From Gigaspora margarita (taxonomy: Eukaryota; Glomeromycota; Glomeromycetes; Diversisporales; Gigasporaceae), in NCBI GenBank assembly GCA_009809945.1, contig WTPW01000314.1:221197-285196 (forward strand): a stretch of DNA of 64,000 nt. The letters are read 5' to 3'. Both the position numbers and the translations under genes were made by a program. How positions within the stretch are numbered: the first letter of the stretch is position 1; the number at the start of each line of letters is the position of its first letter. The notes under the pieces were generated by a model that did no database searches, was not told where the DNA came from, and was given only the letters and a program-made list of their open reading frames with translations. This document shows positions 1 to 11,227 of this stretch, one piece after another.

Positions 1-50
1 CTATATTTCGCCTTTTCTCCAGTTGACAGGCGGATTATCAATTAATCTTT
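1..50. repeat. Terminal piece of fold-back family FB-1
   Basis: The first bases contain CCAGTTGACAGGCGGATTAT followed by CAATTAAT. This matches, with a few differences, the end of the fold-back elements near 26870-26920 and, in reverse complement, the sequence at 24212-24250. The rest of the copy lies outside the window to the left. It is a repeat end and nothing in it looks coding. Confidence 0.6.
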
Positions 51-140
51 TTTAAGAGAACATTGCAAATATAGTATGTAATTTTTTTAGTTAGCAATGA
101 ATATAATTAATTTTTACTATAATAATTTTATTTTAATAGG

Positions 141-520
141 TGGTGCAGTTCCTGGTACTAATCAAGTTCATAAAAAGTACTTCTGATTTTGTTTAAACAG
201 GAAGAAGAAAAACTTAAAAATTTATTAATTGGAAAAAACTTTTGCATTATAATAGATAAAATGATAGATTCATATAGCAGGGCTATAGTAAATATTTTGT
301 TTAGCTATTATGATCAAACCCATTTAGTTAAAACAGATTACAAGTTGTTAATAGAACTACTATTTTTCAACTTGTTATTTCAACATTGTCTTATTATGAA
401 ATCTTTTTTGATGATATAATCTTATTTATTAGAGATAATGCTTCATACAAGTTAGCTGCATTTAATATTCTTTTCCCTTTGATGCCACAATTTAAACATA
501 ATCCTTGTTTTGCTTGTATA
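141..520 (+). pseudogene. hAT-family transposase remnant, first segment (DUF659-like region)
   Basis: An exon appears to start after TTTTAATAG at about 140 and reads GGAVPGTNQVHKKYF, then EEEKLKNLLIGKNF, IIDKMIDSYSR and AIVNILFSYYDQT. After a one-base shift near 345 it continues QVVNRTTIFQL, SYYEIFFDDI, FIRDNASYKLAAFN and LMPQFKHNPCFACI. The order Asp-containing strand, FxxDNA motif and H/C-rich segment is that of the DUF659 part of hAT (Ac-like) DDE transposases, which cut and paste DNA in the nucleus. The segment stops exactly at the TA where the Tc1/mariner element begins, and the frame resumes at 2550. It is inactive because of the frameshift and three insertions. The N-terminal BED-finger part is not in the window. 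Confidence 0.75.
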
Positions 521-759
521 CAGTGGTCTACCATATTATTACAGATACTTTTTGGTAGCTATCACTCAAAATTGGGCAAGTAAACACAATACAAAATTCG
601 GATCATGTGACCAGGTGATCCCACAGTAAAACATACTAAAATTTCATATGATTTGATACATCATGCAGAAGTTATACTAAAAACTCTAAAAATTTGATTT
701 TTTTATTTGTACAAAAATTAAAATTTGCATTTTTTTTTTTTTTCAATTTTTTTATAAAA

Positions 760-2170
760 AAAACAATTTATATTCTAATATTTGAGGGGTCTGTCTCCAG
801 ATTTTATACAAGCTTCAACCTAATTGGGATGCTAATGACCAGTTTATAGCAAAGTTCAGGTGGTGTTTTATACCATAATTTTTTAACAAGATTATCTAGC
901 TCTATGAGATTATCTGGCCTTTCCTTATGGCATACAAAACACTTTATTTTGGCTCACAGGGTTTCAATTGGATTAAGATCCAGACTTTGAGCTGGCCAAT
1001 CCATCACACAAATCTGGTGTTTCTTCAAGTATTGTAGAGCCACCCCATCAAGATGAGGTCTTGTTTTATCTTGGACGAAGATTGGGTGATCTCGATCGTT
1101 GTTTGCTTGAAATTTTTTTATAGTAGAACAGCATGCTTCCGAAGGATTTCAAGGTGTGACTTACTATTGGTATTAGATTTTAAAAAAATAAGGGGCCCAA
1201 CCCAAAACTAGGAGAAGCAGCCCCAATACATGCATCCAAAACTACACTCGACACTACTACCAATACAATCAATTTCCCATTTTTTGTGTAGTTCGTGCCA
1301 AACATGGCCAGGGGCAGTATTGTACATGAAACATTCCCACCAATTTTACAGGAACACAGACAGTCTGGGATGGGACATCCAGGACATGTCTGCAATAATG
1401 TCCAGCATAATATTGTACACGGACAATGTTCCACTGATTTTTAACTATGTCCCTACTATGTCAGGAACATGTCTGCTGGGTAAAACCAATCAAATTACGG
1501 ATTTATACAGACCCTTGGCTTGGGTTATACAAAGGATACAAGAAATTTTATTGGCTAATAATCATGTGTTAATTAGCCAAATGACTAGGACAAAAAAAAT
1601 TCTGGGCAAATATGTTTCAGATGTCCCATCCTGAACTGTCCACTATCTGTATCTGTGTCCCAACCAACACTGGCCAGAAGAACCCAAAAAAAGATATATA
1701 TAGGTTTTGTCTGACCACAACACATGCTTGAAGTTCTGAACAGACCAAAACTGATGTTTGAGTACCCAATTATACCTTTTTACATATTTTTATCTGAGAT
1801 AAGATGCTTTGCAGGTGCAATATATGAAATCAAGTTCACACTATGCAAAGAATGACGCATAGTGCTTTCAGAAATTTTTTTCACATTGGCAGTTGTGTAG
1901 GTTAATTATTTGCTTAAGGTTTAGACGATAGTTACTATCTATAACTAAATTTTTAGATTTTTAAGTTCCAAGGGTGCTAGAGTTTTCAGGTGACCAGTCC
2001 TTTTTTTTTGAGCTTCTATGCCTAACTCACTGTACTCCTTTATGACCTTTGATATAGAAGTTTTACCACAATCAGCCGCAGCTACTATCATACGAAGCAA
2101 ATCATCTCTTTGGTGACCATAAATTATAGCTCCCTGTTGGTATTCCGTTAAATGATTCTTTATGCTTATT
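760..2170 (-). pseudogene. Tc1/mariner transposase, decayed
   Basis: Read on the minus strand, the N-terminal part (about 2150-1970) gives GAIIYGHQRDDLLRMIVAAA then KTSISKVIKEY and KKRTGHLKTL, a helix-turn-helix DNA-binding region. The middle (about 1830-1690) gives NWVLKHQFWS and VLWSDKT, where the family has WSDE, the first catalytic Asp. The catalytic core then reads LGPLFFLKSNTNSK, IFVQDKTRPHLDG and DWPAQSLDLNPIE, which hold the second Asp and the final Glu. This is the DDE_3 architecture of a roughly 330-residue Tc1 transposase. The coding region is longer than usual because a 0.37-kb element is inserted between the first and second catalytic blocks. Frameshifts and stops make it non-functional. 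Confidence 0.85.
1305..1676. mobile_element. Small inverted-repeat element inside the Tc1 transposase
   Basis: Both ends begin TGGCCAG when read inward. Further in, GATGGGACATC appears in the left part (about 1370) and again in reverse complement near 1620, each next to an ACACAGA block. The segment interrupts the Tc1 transposase between its WSDE-like and GLGPL blocks and accounts for the excess length there. No clear target duplication is visible, so the exact ends are approximate. The open frame running through it on the plus strand has no recognisable protein. Confidence 0.5.
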
Positions 2171-2549
2171 TTTTGTAGAAAAAAAATTAAGATGCATATT
2201 TATGCCAATTGGTTATACAGATATACCTTTTTTTATGTCGCATAATGTGACCTAGTATCATGCTACATTTGAGTGTAATTTGAGACGATTTGAACAAAAA
2301 TTTGATTTTTTATTGATTTTTTTAAAAAAAAATCCAAAAATTCAGAAAATTGATTTTTGTACAAATCCAAAAATGCTACTTTGTACTTTTTTAACTAACT
2401 TCTTTACAATATATTGAAATTGAATGAAATTTTAATATGTTTTACTGTGAGATTACCTGGTCACATGCTCTGAATTTTGTATTGTATTTACTTACCCAAT
2501 TTTAAGCAATGGTCATCCAAAAAGTCTGTAATAATATGGTAGGCCACTG

Positions 2550-2912
2550 TACTTAACTTAGTAAAGAAATATGGATCAAATAAAAAAATTTTAAGCTTCT
2601 TGATTCTACTATCAATTTAATTAAAACAACTTTCATGTATTCTGCAGCTAGAATATGATAATTGATTTCATTTCATTCTTTAAATAGCTATTCTAATCTC
2701 ATTAGATGGAACTCATAGTTCAATTTTCTTTTAGATTTGCAAACATTTTATATTTTTAGTTGATTTTATTTTAAGAAATCCAAAATAAGTAAGGATAGTG
2801 CTGCCACTTCAGAATTGGTAAAGGTTTTTAAAAATTATAATAATTTATTTTACTTGCAATTTTTTCTTTATTTTATTACTTATAATACACAATTGTAAGT
2901 AGAATTGTATCT
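2550..2912 (+). pseudogene. hAT-family transposase remnant, second segment
   Basis: The frame continues from the segment before the Tc1 insertion: LNLVKKYGSNKK, then TTFMYSAARI, LIRWNS, FNFLLDLQTFYIF and KISKDSAATSELVKVFKNY. The RWNS block corresponds to the conserved TRWNSW segment that follows the DUF659 region in related hAT proteins. Stops occur in it. After about 2865 the sequence turns very T-rich and is probably an intron. LINE C interrupts it at 2930. Confidence 0.7.
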
Positions 2913-2929
2913 ATTTGTATTATAATTAT

Positions 2930-5900
2930 TATTATTATTTTAAGGTAAGGCCTTGCTTATATCTTTATTGAATAATTTATACAAGTAATAGCCCACTTAA
3001 ATTGTACAGTGACAAATATATATAAACTACATGCAAGAATAAAAGCTTAGACTAATTTATCTGTGATCTAAACCTACAAGAGTGGTCAAAACTCATTTAG
3101 ATTTGAATAGACAAAATGTAATTTGTAGGAATACTATATTTGATCCACATGGTAGACCAGATACTAATTTTGCAAAGGGCTTAACCTATTGGTGGATATG
3201 CATTAGAGTTATTGTAGAGTTGGTCTGGGAGACCCAAAGGCAGTTATAGGTATAATTTTTCTGTAAGTATTGTCTTTTATGAGGAGAGCATGGTTGTGTT
3301 GGTTTGGGCCTATTGTTCTCGAGGCAAATATTGTTGGCTTTCTTTTAGCGAGCAAATGCAGAGTAATATGGTTTTCATATCTGCTCATAGAACTCTTCTG
3401 ACACTTTAAGAAGAGTTTTAATAATTATTTGGGATGCCTATTTGTAGGATATATTGAGAGATTGTACTAATTGGATTAAAGAAATAGAAATAAGGCCCTT
3501 CAAGGTAGAGTCCAAAAATTAGGGGTATAGAAAGGTTGGGTAGGGTTGAAAAAGGTGTAGATATAAATTAATTGAATAAGGCTATAGTATTAGGAAAGAG
3601 GTAGATCTAATTCACTGCTTTTAATGGTTTCTAAAATAGCTGCATAAATGATTTGGTGGATAAGCAAGGGTTTTTGGCAGGTTCTCAGTGAGAAGAAGTG
3701 TTTTACATTCTGCACTCGAAGCAGTTAGCTATAGAGAACGTATCTGAAAATATAGCATGCAAGTGTGAGTGTGTAGGCAGGTTGTTAAGTAAGGTTTTAG
3801 TTTTGAAGGATTTTAGGTAGTTGAGTTTGGGGTTGGTGAAGTTGTTATAGCTCTTCTGGTTATTGTTGAAATAGAGCCAGGTAGCATTCCAGTCTATATA
3901 ATGTGAGAAGTATGACTATTCTGAACTGTGCTTTTGTGAAGACCACATTGCTATAATGTGTACTTTACGAATGTTTTTAATGAAGTGTCTGGTTGAGCTC
4001 TTTATGGAGCTGTTTTCCCATTGGAGAAAATAGTGGGAGTTGTGAATGTTTGTATGGTTGAAGTATAGTTTAATAGAGGATGGATAGTTTTTGGCTAGGA
4101 GATCTGCTTGGTCATTAAAAATGTTGTCTGAGTGTGCTTGAACTTTGTTCAGCTTGAGCTGAATATTGTATACTTGTTTGGCATTGAGAAGTATGTGCCA
4201 AATAGGCCACAAACTGAACTTGAAGTATTTGGCAGAAAGTTTAGAGATGGATAGCAGTTTGTTGTATTTGGATGTGATAAACTAGGAGTCTTTATGAATG
4301 TTTATAGTCGAATTTCGTGGTATTGTAGATATAGTGAAAAGGAATACAAGGAGTTCTGCTTTGTATAAAAATGGCCAGTTATGTACTTGGGCTAAAAATT
4401 TGTTTGAGACTTGGTTATTATGAATTTGTATCCAGCTGATGCCCATTGAACAATAGTTGGTACCAATTTCTGTGACTAAGCCATTTGTGTAAAATGTGAA
4501 TTGTTGTTGTTTCTGTTGGTGATTGTGATTTGATAGAGTTTTTGTCATGCTTTATTATTATGAAAAAGAGATAATTTATAAAAATCTATAATGTGTATAG
4601 TGAGTAGAGGTGGAATGTCTATTGGGTGTTTGATTGCTATAGAGTAGATAAGATTAATGTAATTGGCATTAAGCTCAGTTGTTGGTTATTGTGTTTTCTG
4701 CTAAGGAACTGTATAGAGAGTATTGCAAACACCTCAAAAGTGCAGAAATTGGCTATATGGTTTGAGTTGAGGTAGCAACATTAGCAAGGTATGCATGTAA
4801 TCTATGGCAGGATGTAATAATTGAACTGTGTGACATCTATATCGTGTTGCTAGTATGTAATAGAAATTGAGTTGGTTTTTTTGTAGATTTTTCAGGTTTG
4901 CCCAATGATGATTTCGGCATTTTGGTATGTAAGTACTCAAGGTTTTGAGAACTTTGGAATGAGGTTGGTATAATAGGTGAAGGGGTTAAAGCCCTTGGGT
5001 GAGAATTCAGGTGAAATAGTTCTCTAGTAGTTATGTGATAGAATTATACTTTCTGGGTATGAGAACCAAAGTAGAGTTTTTCCTGTTGGGAGGTGCAGTA
5101 ACCTGGGGACAGTCACTGCCAATCTAGAAGAATATCGTTGTCTGCAGAGCAGAGCTGCTCCAAGTACAGGATATATTTGTAGCATAGCTTTTGCTTGAAT
5201 ATATTATATTTGGGGTGCTTTATGAGGATCTTTTCTCAAGGTATGCATCCACTGTTTATCGTTTGAGCCCACCTAATATCAGAGTTAGCTTGGATAGTGA
5301 CTCCTATGTGATTTAGTAATAGTATGATTCTGAAGTTGGTAGTATATCTATTAGGGCTATCGATGACAGGTTGTAGGTATTAGAGTATACTAGTTGTTGA
5401 CCACAGGTTATTCTAAAGTTATTAGAGTTTTATGCATGTAGAATTCCTAGTATAGAAAATTGTTAATGCGATTCAGAAGATTGCTGATATGGTGTTGTAG
5501 CTAGATATCCCATATGTTTCTTATATTCTAGAGGTTGTGGTTAAGCTTGTGCTATTGGGGGTAGAGCAGGAGAGGCATGCCTTATGTTTTGCAATGGTAA
5601 GATATTTTTCTAGCATCTTGTTACAAGTGGACTGAGGGAGTACAATATTGTGCAAGCAGTACTCGATAGTAGGAATATTTACTATATTAATGATATAAGA
5701 GATTTGTTTGTCTGTTATATTTTTGGTATTGGTGATATTTGCTAGATTTAGTGCTTTCTCTTGGATAAGTTTGGTTTGGGCAGTCTGTTGTTATTGAGTG
5801 TTAACCAACATCCTAGAAATTTAAAAGGTTGATTAGCAGAGACTGAAGTAAGAGTTGAGCTAAGAAATGATATAGTGGTTGAAGTATGCTTGGTCATAAA

Positions 5901-6054
5901 GGTAGATTTGGTGGGTTGACTTGTATATCTGCCATCCAGTAGAAAGAGGTAGCTGCTTCGATGATTTTTTCTAGCTCTGTTTTGGATTGTATAATTCATA
6001 AAGTATTGTTCATATAGGCCAGGACTGATACTGAGATCTGAAGGTACTTAGTAG
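2930..6054 (-). mobile_element. LINE C: 5'-truncated non-LTR retrotransposon
   Basis: A 17-bp target duplication, ATTTGTATTATAATTAT, stands at 2913-2929 and again at 6055-6071. The low-coordinate end is an A/TAA-rich tail read on the minus strand, followed by AAGGTAAGGCCTTGCTTATA. That block is nearly shared with the 3' ends of LINE D (27544) and LINE B (45740). The high-coordinate end falls inside the reverse transcriptase domain, so the copy lacks the endonuclease and the RT fingers. This is the usual result of incomplete target-primed reverse transcription. The insertion sits in the hAT remnant. Confidence 0.9.
2990..6050 (-). pseudogene. LINE C polyprotein remnant: RT palm/thumb, RNase H, C-terminal region
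   Basis: Read downwards from 6050 the protein begins SVLAYMNNTL, so the catalytic YMDD box (6005-6016) has both Asp changed to Asn. It continues with QPTKSTFMTKHT and FKFLGCWLTLNN, the RT thumb region. The RNase H start is QFTFYTNGLVTEIGT near 4495, where family members have YTDGS; the first catalytic Asp is again Asn. Later RNase H blocks include WPIWHILLNAK and KVQAHSDNIFNDQADLLAK. A WSSQ...NATWLYFNNN segment follows near 3880-3940. Many stops interrupt the frame. This copy could not act on its own. Confidence 0.8.
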
Positions 6055-6112
6055 ATTTGTATTATAATTATATATTTACTAAATAAACAATTTATATATT
6101 AAATATATAGGT

Positions 6113-6725
6113 TAGTTAGTAGTCTTGAATTTTTCAAAATTTGAAATAAACCAGTAGTACTATTTGTTGCAAACAGGTTAGAGCAGTATGTGCTTCCAAA
6201 TTTGGGTCATCAAACACCTTCAAAATCAAATGAAATGATTGATCTTTGTCAAACATATCAATATAATATATTATTATACAATAAAATTTTTAAAAAAGTT
6301 TTTTAACTAGCATATAAAAAATTTAATAAGCATATTAATAATCATTCCACACTTCAACTTTTTAAAGCAATTTATTGCTTGATTCCTGTTATATGCAAGC
6401 ACAATCTAACTGATACAAAAAATTTTATATTGTATAAATTAATTAAGGAATTAGAAAATCTACCAAATGATCTTATTACTTAATAGGCAATTTATTCTAT
6501 ATTATCAGAAACATTTAGTAAAAGATTTGATTTGGATAGCTATTGGCATGAGAAGATGATTTTGTTACCAAAAATTAGTAAAATCACATTAGTATATATT
6601 TGGTTACCAATTTCAGGTGTAGATATTGAGTATAGCTTTTCAGCCTATAGGTAAATTTTAACAAATAATAGACATGCTTAGATTTAATTGGAATATCAAA
6701 TTTTTTAAATTTTAATAAATAAATA
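6113..6725 (+). pseudogene. hAT-family transposase remnant, C-terminal dimerisation region
   Basis: After an intron-like AATATATAG the frame reads VSSLEFFKI, then PVVLFVANRLEQYVLPNLG, TLQLFKAIYCLIP and RFDLDSYWHEKMILLPKISK. It ends with WLPISGVDIEYSFSAYR, then (after a stop) ILTNNRHA. The SGVDIExSFSAYR block is the hallmark of the hAT C-terminal dimerisation domain, where family members have ERSFSAYR. Stops lie at several points, for instance directly after SAYR. With the segments at 141-520 and 2550-2912 it makes one hAT transposase gene. Confidence 0.8.
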
Positions 6726-7019
6726 TTCCTTTGAGAAAAAGTTTAAAAATTGCATCCTCTATTTAAGATCACATTTTCTATTTAATTATTTCACATAATT
6801 TTATAATTATTTGTATCCATTGCATAATTGACCCCAATCGCATTGCATAATTTACTCTATTACACTACATAATTCTGAACACTCTACTATAATTATGACT
6901 ACTAGTGTGACCTTGCTCATAATCACAATCATAACAGTATTTTTTCTTAAAAACCCTTTTCTATTTTACAAGGCTTAGATTTAGTCTTATTAGAATATTG
7001 TTGATAAAAGGTTTTAAAT
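6726..7019. other. 3' flank of the hAT remnant, no gene
   Basis: This A/T-rich stretch contains repeated TGCATAATT-like words and no coding signal. The 3' terminal inverted repeat of the hAT element should lie near here or beyond the insertion at 7028, but I cannot identify it. Confidence 0.4.
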
Positions 7020-7269
7020 GACTATTGCAGTGATGTTAAATGAGCTGAAATGATCCAAATGACTCAAATGACCAATGACCAGTCATTGTATCATTTCAAG
7101 AATGAAATGACCTATTGGGTCATTTGAATTTTATTGGTGGAAATAACGATTAATTAAAACATAATTATGTTTCCAAACAATTATTATAAAATGCTTAATC
7201 TTGTGTAATAGCTACACATATATAATTTTTTTTTTTTTTACTGTAATTTTTTTTTCTAATTTTCTTTTC

Positions 7270-7860
7270 TAGTATCGTCATTGGTGCCGCCATTTATTGT
7301 CATTCCTTTGTGTCTTTGGTAGTGTCATCGATTCTTGGTATAGTTGCTTGTCAGTGCCATCGCTTTTTGGAATTGTTGGTTGTGTCATTAGGGCAAGATT
7401 GGTACTTTGGTCTTTCTTCTTGTTAGTGCTGTCACGTCATCGTCATTTACTGGTGTTGTGTTTTGGCTCTTCTTTTTGTTTGGTTGTCATTCTCTGGTGC
7501 CGTTATGTTATTATTTGCTAGTGTTTTGGTTCTTTCGCTGATTGTTTTCAGTTAATAGTGCCTTTTGGTCGTCACCGGTGTCATCGTTATTAGTGCTTTT
7601 TGGTTTACAGCATATTCTTTTTAGTAAGCCAGGATTTTGTTTCTCTTTTGCTAGTACTGTTCCATAATTTGTCAGTGTTTTCAGTATCTTGTAGATAGCT
7701 TGTCTTTGTGCGTGCTTCATTTTTTGCTTAGTAGATGCTTCACTTTAGTGTTTAATGGTTGCTTAGTTTTTTGGTCTCGTCGCTTGAAATTGTTGTATGA
7801 TGGGTCGTCACTTGGAAATTATCGCATGTTGTTTATGTAGTGCTTTGCTTCGCTTTAGCT
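7270..7860. repeat. Degenerate G/T-rich minisatellite-like block
   Basis: Within the hAT element, short words such as GTCATCG, GTGTCAT, TTGCTAGTG and TTTTGGTTCTT recur at irregular spacing. This block is less A+T-rich than its surroundings. An open frame on the plus strand is a low-complexity product of the repeat (Ser, Val, Leu, Cys), and I do not call it a gene. The unit is too diverged for me to fix a period. Confidence 0.45.
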
Positions 7861-7978
7861 AGTATGTTTATATAGTTTTTTTTTATTGCTTCGCTGATGC
7901 TTTTAGGTGTGGCAATGCTTGGTAATTAACTGCAAGTTTGTTAATATTAGATTAAATTAGGGATTTTTAACGTTTTTA

Positions 7979-8200
7979 CAATGATTAGTTTAGAGCTAGT
8001 ATGTTAGATTAGTAATAGGATCATGATAGGGTTAGGGTATGATTAATAACTATGATTTATGGTTAGGGTTAAAATAGAGGTTAATTTTCAATGTTTTTGC
8101 AATGATTAGTTTAGGGTTAGTATATTAGATTAGTAATAGGATTGTGATAGGGTTAGGGTATGATTAATGACTATGATTCGTGGTTAGGGTTAGAGTAGTG
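7979..8200. repeat. Two 121-bp direct repeats with telomere-like TTAGGG words
   Basis: CAATGATTAGTTTAG occurs at 7979 and 8100, and the following sequence matches closely: GTTAGATTAGTAATAGGAT, then GATAGGGTTAGGGTATGATT, then GGTTAGGGTT. The TTAGGG words recall fungal telomere repeats, but only one to three occur together, within an internal element. I read this as a duplicated internal segment, not a telomere. Confidence 0.7.
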
Positions 8201-8771
8201 TTTAGGGTTCATAGTAGAGTTTGAGGGTTTATTATTAGATTAGATGTTAGTGTAAGCTTGTTGTCACATTTTAAAAATGTTTATTGCATGATATAATAGA
8301 TAAATAAATTAATAAAATAATATAAAATTGATAAGATTATATTGTTTTAGTTAAAATTATCGAATATTGATATATATAAATATCAATACATAAGACTAGC
8401 CAATCTGTATAAACTCAATATATCATAATTTTAGAATTAACATATTTCGATTGGAAGCAATAAGAATAAAGAATAATTAAAGTAATAAAATACATGTTAC
8501 AATAATATAGTAAATATACATAATTTAAAAGTTGCAACCTATTTATGTTACAGCCTGCTTTGATGCTTCAAGTTTCTACCATATTACACTAATAACTCAA
8601 ATGCCTTCAAATGACCCCGGTCATTTGCAAATGATCATGGTCATTTGGTCATAAGTCATTTGCAAATGACCTAAAATTCAAATGACCTATAATGACCAGT
8701 CATTTCAGGGTCATTTGAGATTATTTAAAAATTTTCAAATGACCAGGTCATTTAACATTACTGGACTATTG

Positions 8772-8950
8772 TGCATTAATGAGATTTTCTTTAGGCTCCC
8801 AAATCATTCATTAATATCATAATCCTTCTATTTAACTAGATAATGCAGTTTTCTGTAAATAAATTTAGAATCAATAATTTTATTAACTTTGCACTCATTT
8901 TTACTATTAACTATTACTAAATAGGATGGTTCTAATTTCCTTTTCAGAAT
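8772..8950. other. Flank between hAT element and decayed gene
   Basis: The sequence directly right of the hAT target duplication is A/T-rich with TTTTCAG just before an ATG near 8957. That could be an intron acceptor or simply 5' flank of the decayed gene. No other signal is visible. Confidence 0.3.
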
Positions 8951-8952
8951 AC

Positions 8953-10108
8953 TATTATGGATAAGGTTCCAATAATAATACATGAAATGTATTATAATTT
9001 TAAGAGCAGGAGGTAAAAAGAAATAGTAAGCAACCTAATTAATTTGAGTTTAGATAGTGTAGAGTCTGAAGTGATAATAGAGCAATTGTTTTAAGAGCCT
9101 TATAGTATAAATATTTTGTATAATAACCAAACTTTATCTCCTGCTTATAAGGCAGATCTTTCTGATAATTTTTGTTAGCATTTTTCTTATACAATCCCTA
9201 AGCAATTGACAATTTATCAAGTAAAATTGTTATGATTCTCTTTATTTTAAAGATTTTACCTTTTGCTACAGATACTACTAACTAGCTAGGTGTTTGAGTA
9301 TCAAGTTTAGAGTAAAATCTATAATTTGTAAAAAATGGTATGAACTTAGTAAATGGGTAAATAGAGCTAGAGATAGGTTTTATATAAGTAATATATTAGT
9401 ATAAAAAATAAAAGTAGTAGCATAGTACAACTTTACATATTATACTTATATATATATTAAATAACTAAACTTATTATACTTATAAGTATAAAGAGGAATT
9501 ATACTTATAAGTAAAGATATTTATACTTGTATATATATTACATATATTAGATGATTAGCTATTAATAGCATCAAGATCATTGCATATATCAAAATTTTTG
9601 GCATTAATTGATATAATAGTTTTGCAGTTTGATAATACTAAATAAAGAGAAAATCTGTAATATTAGAGTTCTTATAATGTAACATATGTAAGAAACTTTT
9701 ATAATTTTTAAATAATAATTAAAGACAACCAATATAAAGTTGGTATTTTACTAATTTACACCCAATTTTTTCAAAATAGATAATCTTAAAACCAATAATG
9801 ATCTTAACTTTCATATTAATGATGATTTTCACTTTTATATAATAATGATTTTAAGATTAACTTTGATAATAATACTGACTTTTATATTAACAATGATCCA
9901 GATTTCTACATTAATGTTGGTGATGATAGAGTTGAAACTATTTATAAAGAGGACTTAGAATCTTTCAAAACTAAAAGTGTCTATTGAAATATTGGTTTTT
10001 TTAAACAAATTTATAAATAACCAAAATTAATAAATTACAAAGGATATGACCTTTAATAATGAACTTTAATAATGATATTGTATATGATCTCATAAAAATA
10101 CTATAACA
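8953..10108 (+). pseudogene. Probable 5' part of a decayed multi-exon gene
   Basis: From about 8957 a frame with stops reads MDKVPIIIHEMYYNFKSRR, INLSLDSVESEVIIEQLF and, further on, YKADLSDNF and IPKQLTIYQVKLL. From about 9775 a second piece is Asn/Asp-rich with repeated forms of DFYINNDPDFYIN, then GDDRVETIYKEDLESFKTKS. No domain is recognisable. It points the same way as the conserved gene that resumes at 11228, right of a hAT insertion. I infer that it is the gene's N-terminal part; the link is weak. Confidence 0.3.
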
Positions 10109-11227
10109 CAGAGTTGGCAAATGATCTGAAATGATCTAAATGACTCAAATTACTAATGACTAGTCACATGTTATTTTGAATAGCCAAATGATCTATGCGG
10201 TCATTTAAATATTAATATAATTTGTTGGTGGATTAAATTATATAGAAATTTTATTATTGCTATTAATAAATAACCTTGAACCTATATAACAGTAAAGAAA
10301 TTTGTGAATCGATCAATTGATATAAAAAATTATAGAATTACAATGTTACATTATATACTATATTTGCATATAATAACACGCAAGTATGTTATTTCAAAAT
10401 TCATATTTTTTTAAAAATTGGTTTTTTAACTTCTATGTGTATCCCAAAACAATGCACACCCTAAATAAGGACCCCAAAATATACATAGATAGGTCAGGTA
10501 TTAGTTTGCTTATTTTTGAAGATTTTTATATAGATCTTTTCTATTTTTAGTAATTTTTGCTTATTTTTGAGGCCTTTTCTGCAGATTATTCTATTTTTAG
10601 TAATTTTATAATTAACCTGACCTATCTATGTATATTTCAGGGTCCTTATAAATATACATATGGCATATAACAAATACAATTTGAAACATCGAGAATGCAT
10701 GTTCTAAAATAATGTGCAGATGCATGTTATTATATGCAAATACATTACAAGTATTAATTGTATTATTTTATAATATTCAAATGAAGAATTTATAGTAGAA
10801 TAACTTTATTGAAAACTCTTGAAGCATCATTTATTTTGAGTTAATATGAACTTATTTTCGAAGAGCTAGCTAACATCCAGAAATTTCGAATGTTTTGCTC
10901 ACATTTATCATAAAAATTTTTAAAATAACAATTTTAAAGTTATATAAATAGCTGTGATCTTGTAAGTATCTTAAAATATCCAAAATATCCAAATTAAAGT
11001 TTTTAAATGTGAAAATTTTATATCTCAAAAACATGTATGTGGCTAAATATATTCATAAATATCATCTTTGATTTTTTTTATACTATCTATTATTGATTGT
11101 ATAATGCCCCGTAATAACCCATAATGACCCATAATGATCTAGCCATTTGTAAATAACCAGGGTCATTTCAATGTCATTTGAGGTCATTTAAAAAATAGTC
11201 AAATGACCTGGTCAATTACCAACCCTG
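10109..11227. mobile_element. Non-autonomous hAT element, copy 2
   Basis: The ends are CAGAGTTGGCAAATGATCTG and, reverse-complemented, CAGGGTTGGTAATTGACCAG. The flanks CTATAACA (10101-10108) and CTATACCA (11228-11235) match at 7 of 8 positions, consistent with an 8-bp hAT target duplication. The subterminal AAATGACC-type words are like those of copy 1, so the two belong to one family, although the internal sequence differs. It carries a smaller element at 10468-10646. It separates the presumed 5' part from the conserved part of a decayed gene. Confidence 0.85.
10468..10646. mobile_element. AGGACCC-family miniature element, copy 1
   Basis: The terminal inverted repeat is AGGACCCCAAAATATACATA followed by GATAGGTCAGGT. 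The mirror image ends at 10646. The interior has two TTTGCTTATTTTTGA blocks. Flanks CCTAAATA and TATAAATA agree at 6 of 8 positions. Closely similar copies lie at 60164-60340 and 63129-63307 with perfect 8-bp duplications. It is about 179 bp and non-coding. Confidence 0.85.

Larger units (their letters stand above)
521..2549 (-). mobile_element. Tc1/mariner DNA transposon, TA target, inserted in the hAT gene
   Basis: The ends are long inverted repeats. The left end reads CAGTGGTCTACCATATTATT and the right end, reverse-complemented, CAGTGGCCTACCATATTATT. Similarity continues for more than 120 bp, including matching GACCAGGTGATC and GACCAGGTAATC blocks. The element is flanked by TA (519-520 and 2550-2551), the usual Tc1/mariner target. 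Removing it joins hAT codons ACI to LNLVKKYGSNKK with no frame change. It encodes a decayed transposase on the minus strand. Confidence 0.9.
7028..8763. mobile_element. Non-autonomous hAT element, copy 1
   Basis: The left end is CAGTGATGTTAAATGAGCTG and the right end, reverse-complemented, CAGTAATGTTAAATGACCTG. An exact 8-bp target duplication, GACTATTG, flanks it at 7020-7027 and 8764-8771. A CAG start and 8-bp duplication are hAT features. Both subterminal regions (7028-7135 and 8585-8760) are packed with direct and inverted copies of AAATGACC and its complement, probable transposase-binding sites. The interior is a T-rich minisatellite-like block and a duplicated segment with TTAGGG words. 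It encodes no transposase. Confidence 0.9.

Noticed and set aside
1230..1634. 134-codon plus-strand open frame
   Set aside because: It runs through the small inverted-repeat element and antisense to the Tc1 transposase; the product has no recognisable features.
7297..7720. Open frames on both strands in the G/T-rich block
   Set aside because: They are translations of a degenerate repeat inside a non-autonomous hAT element.
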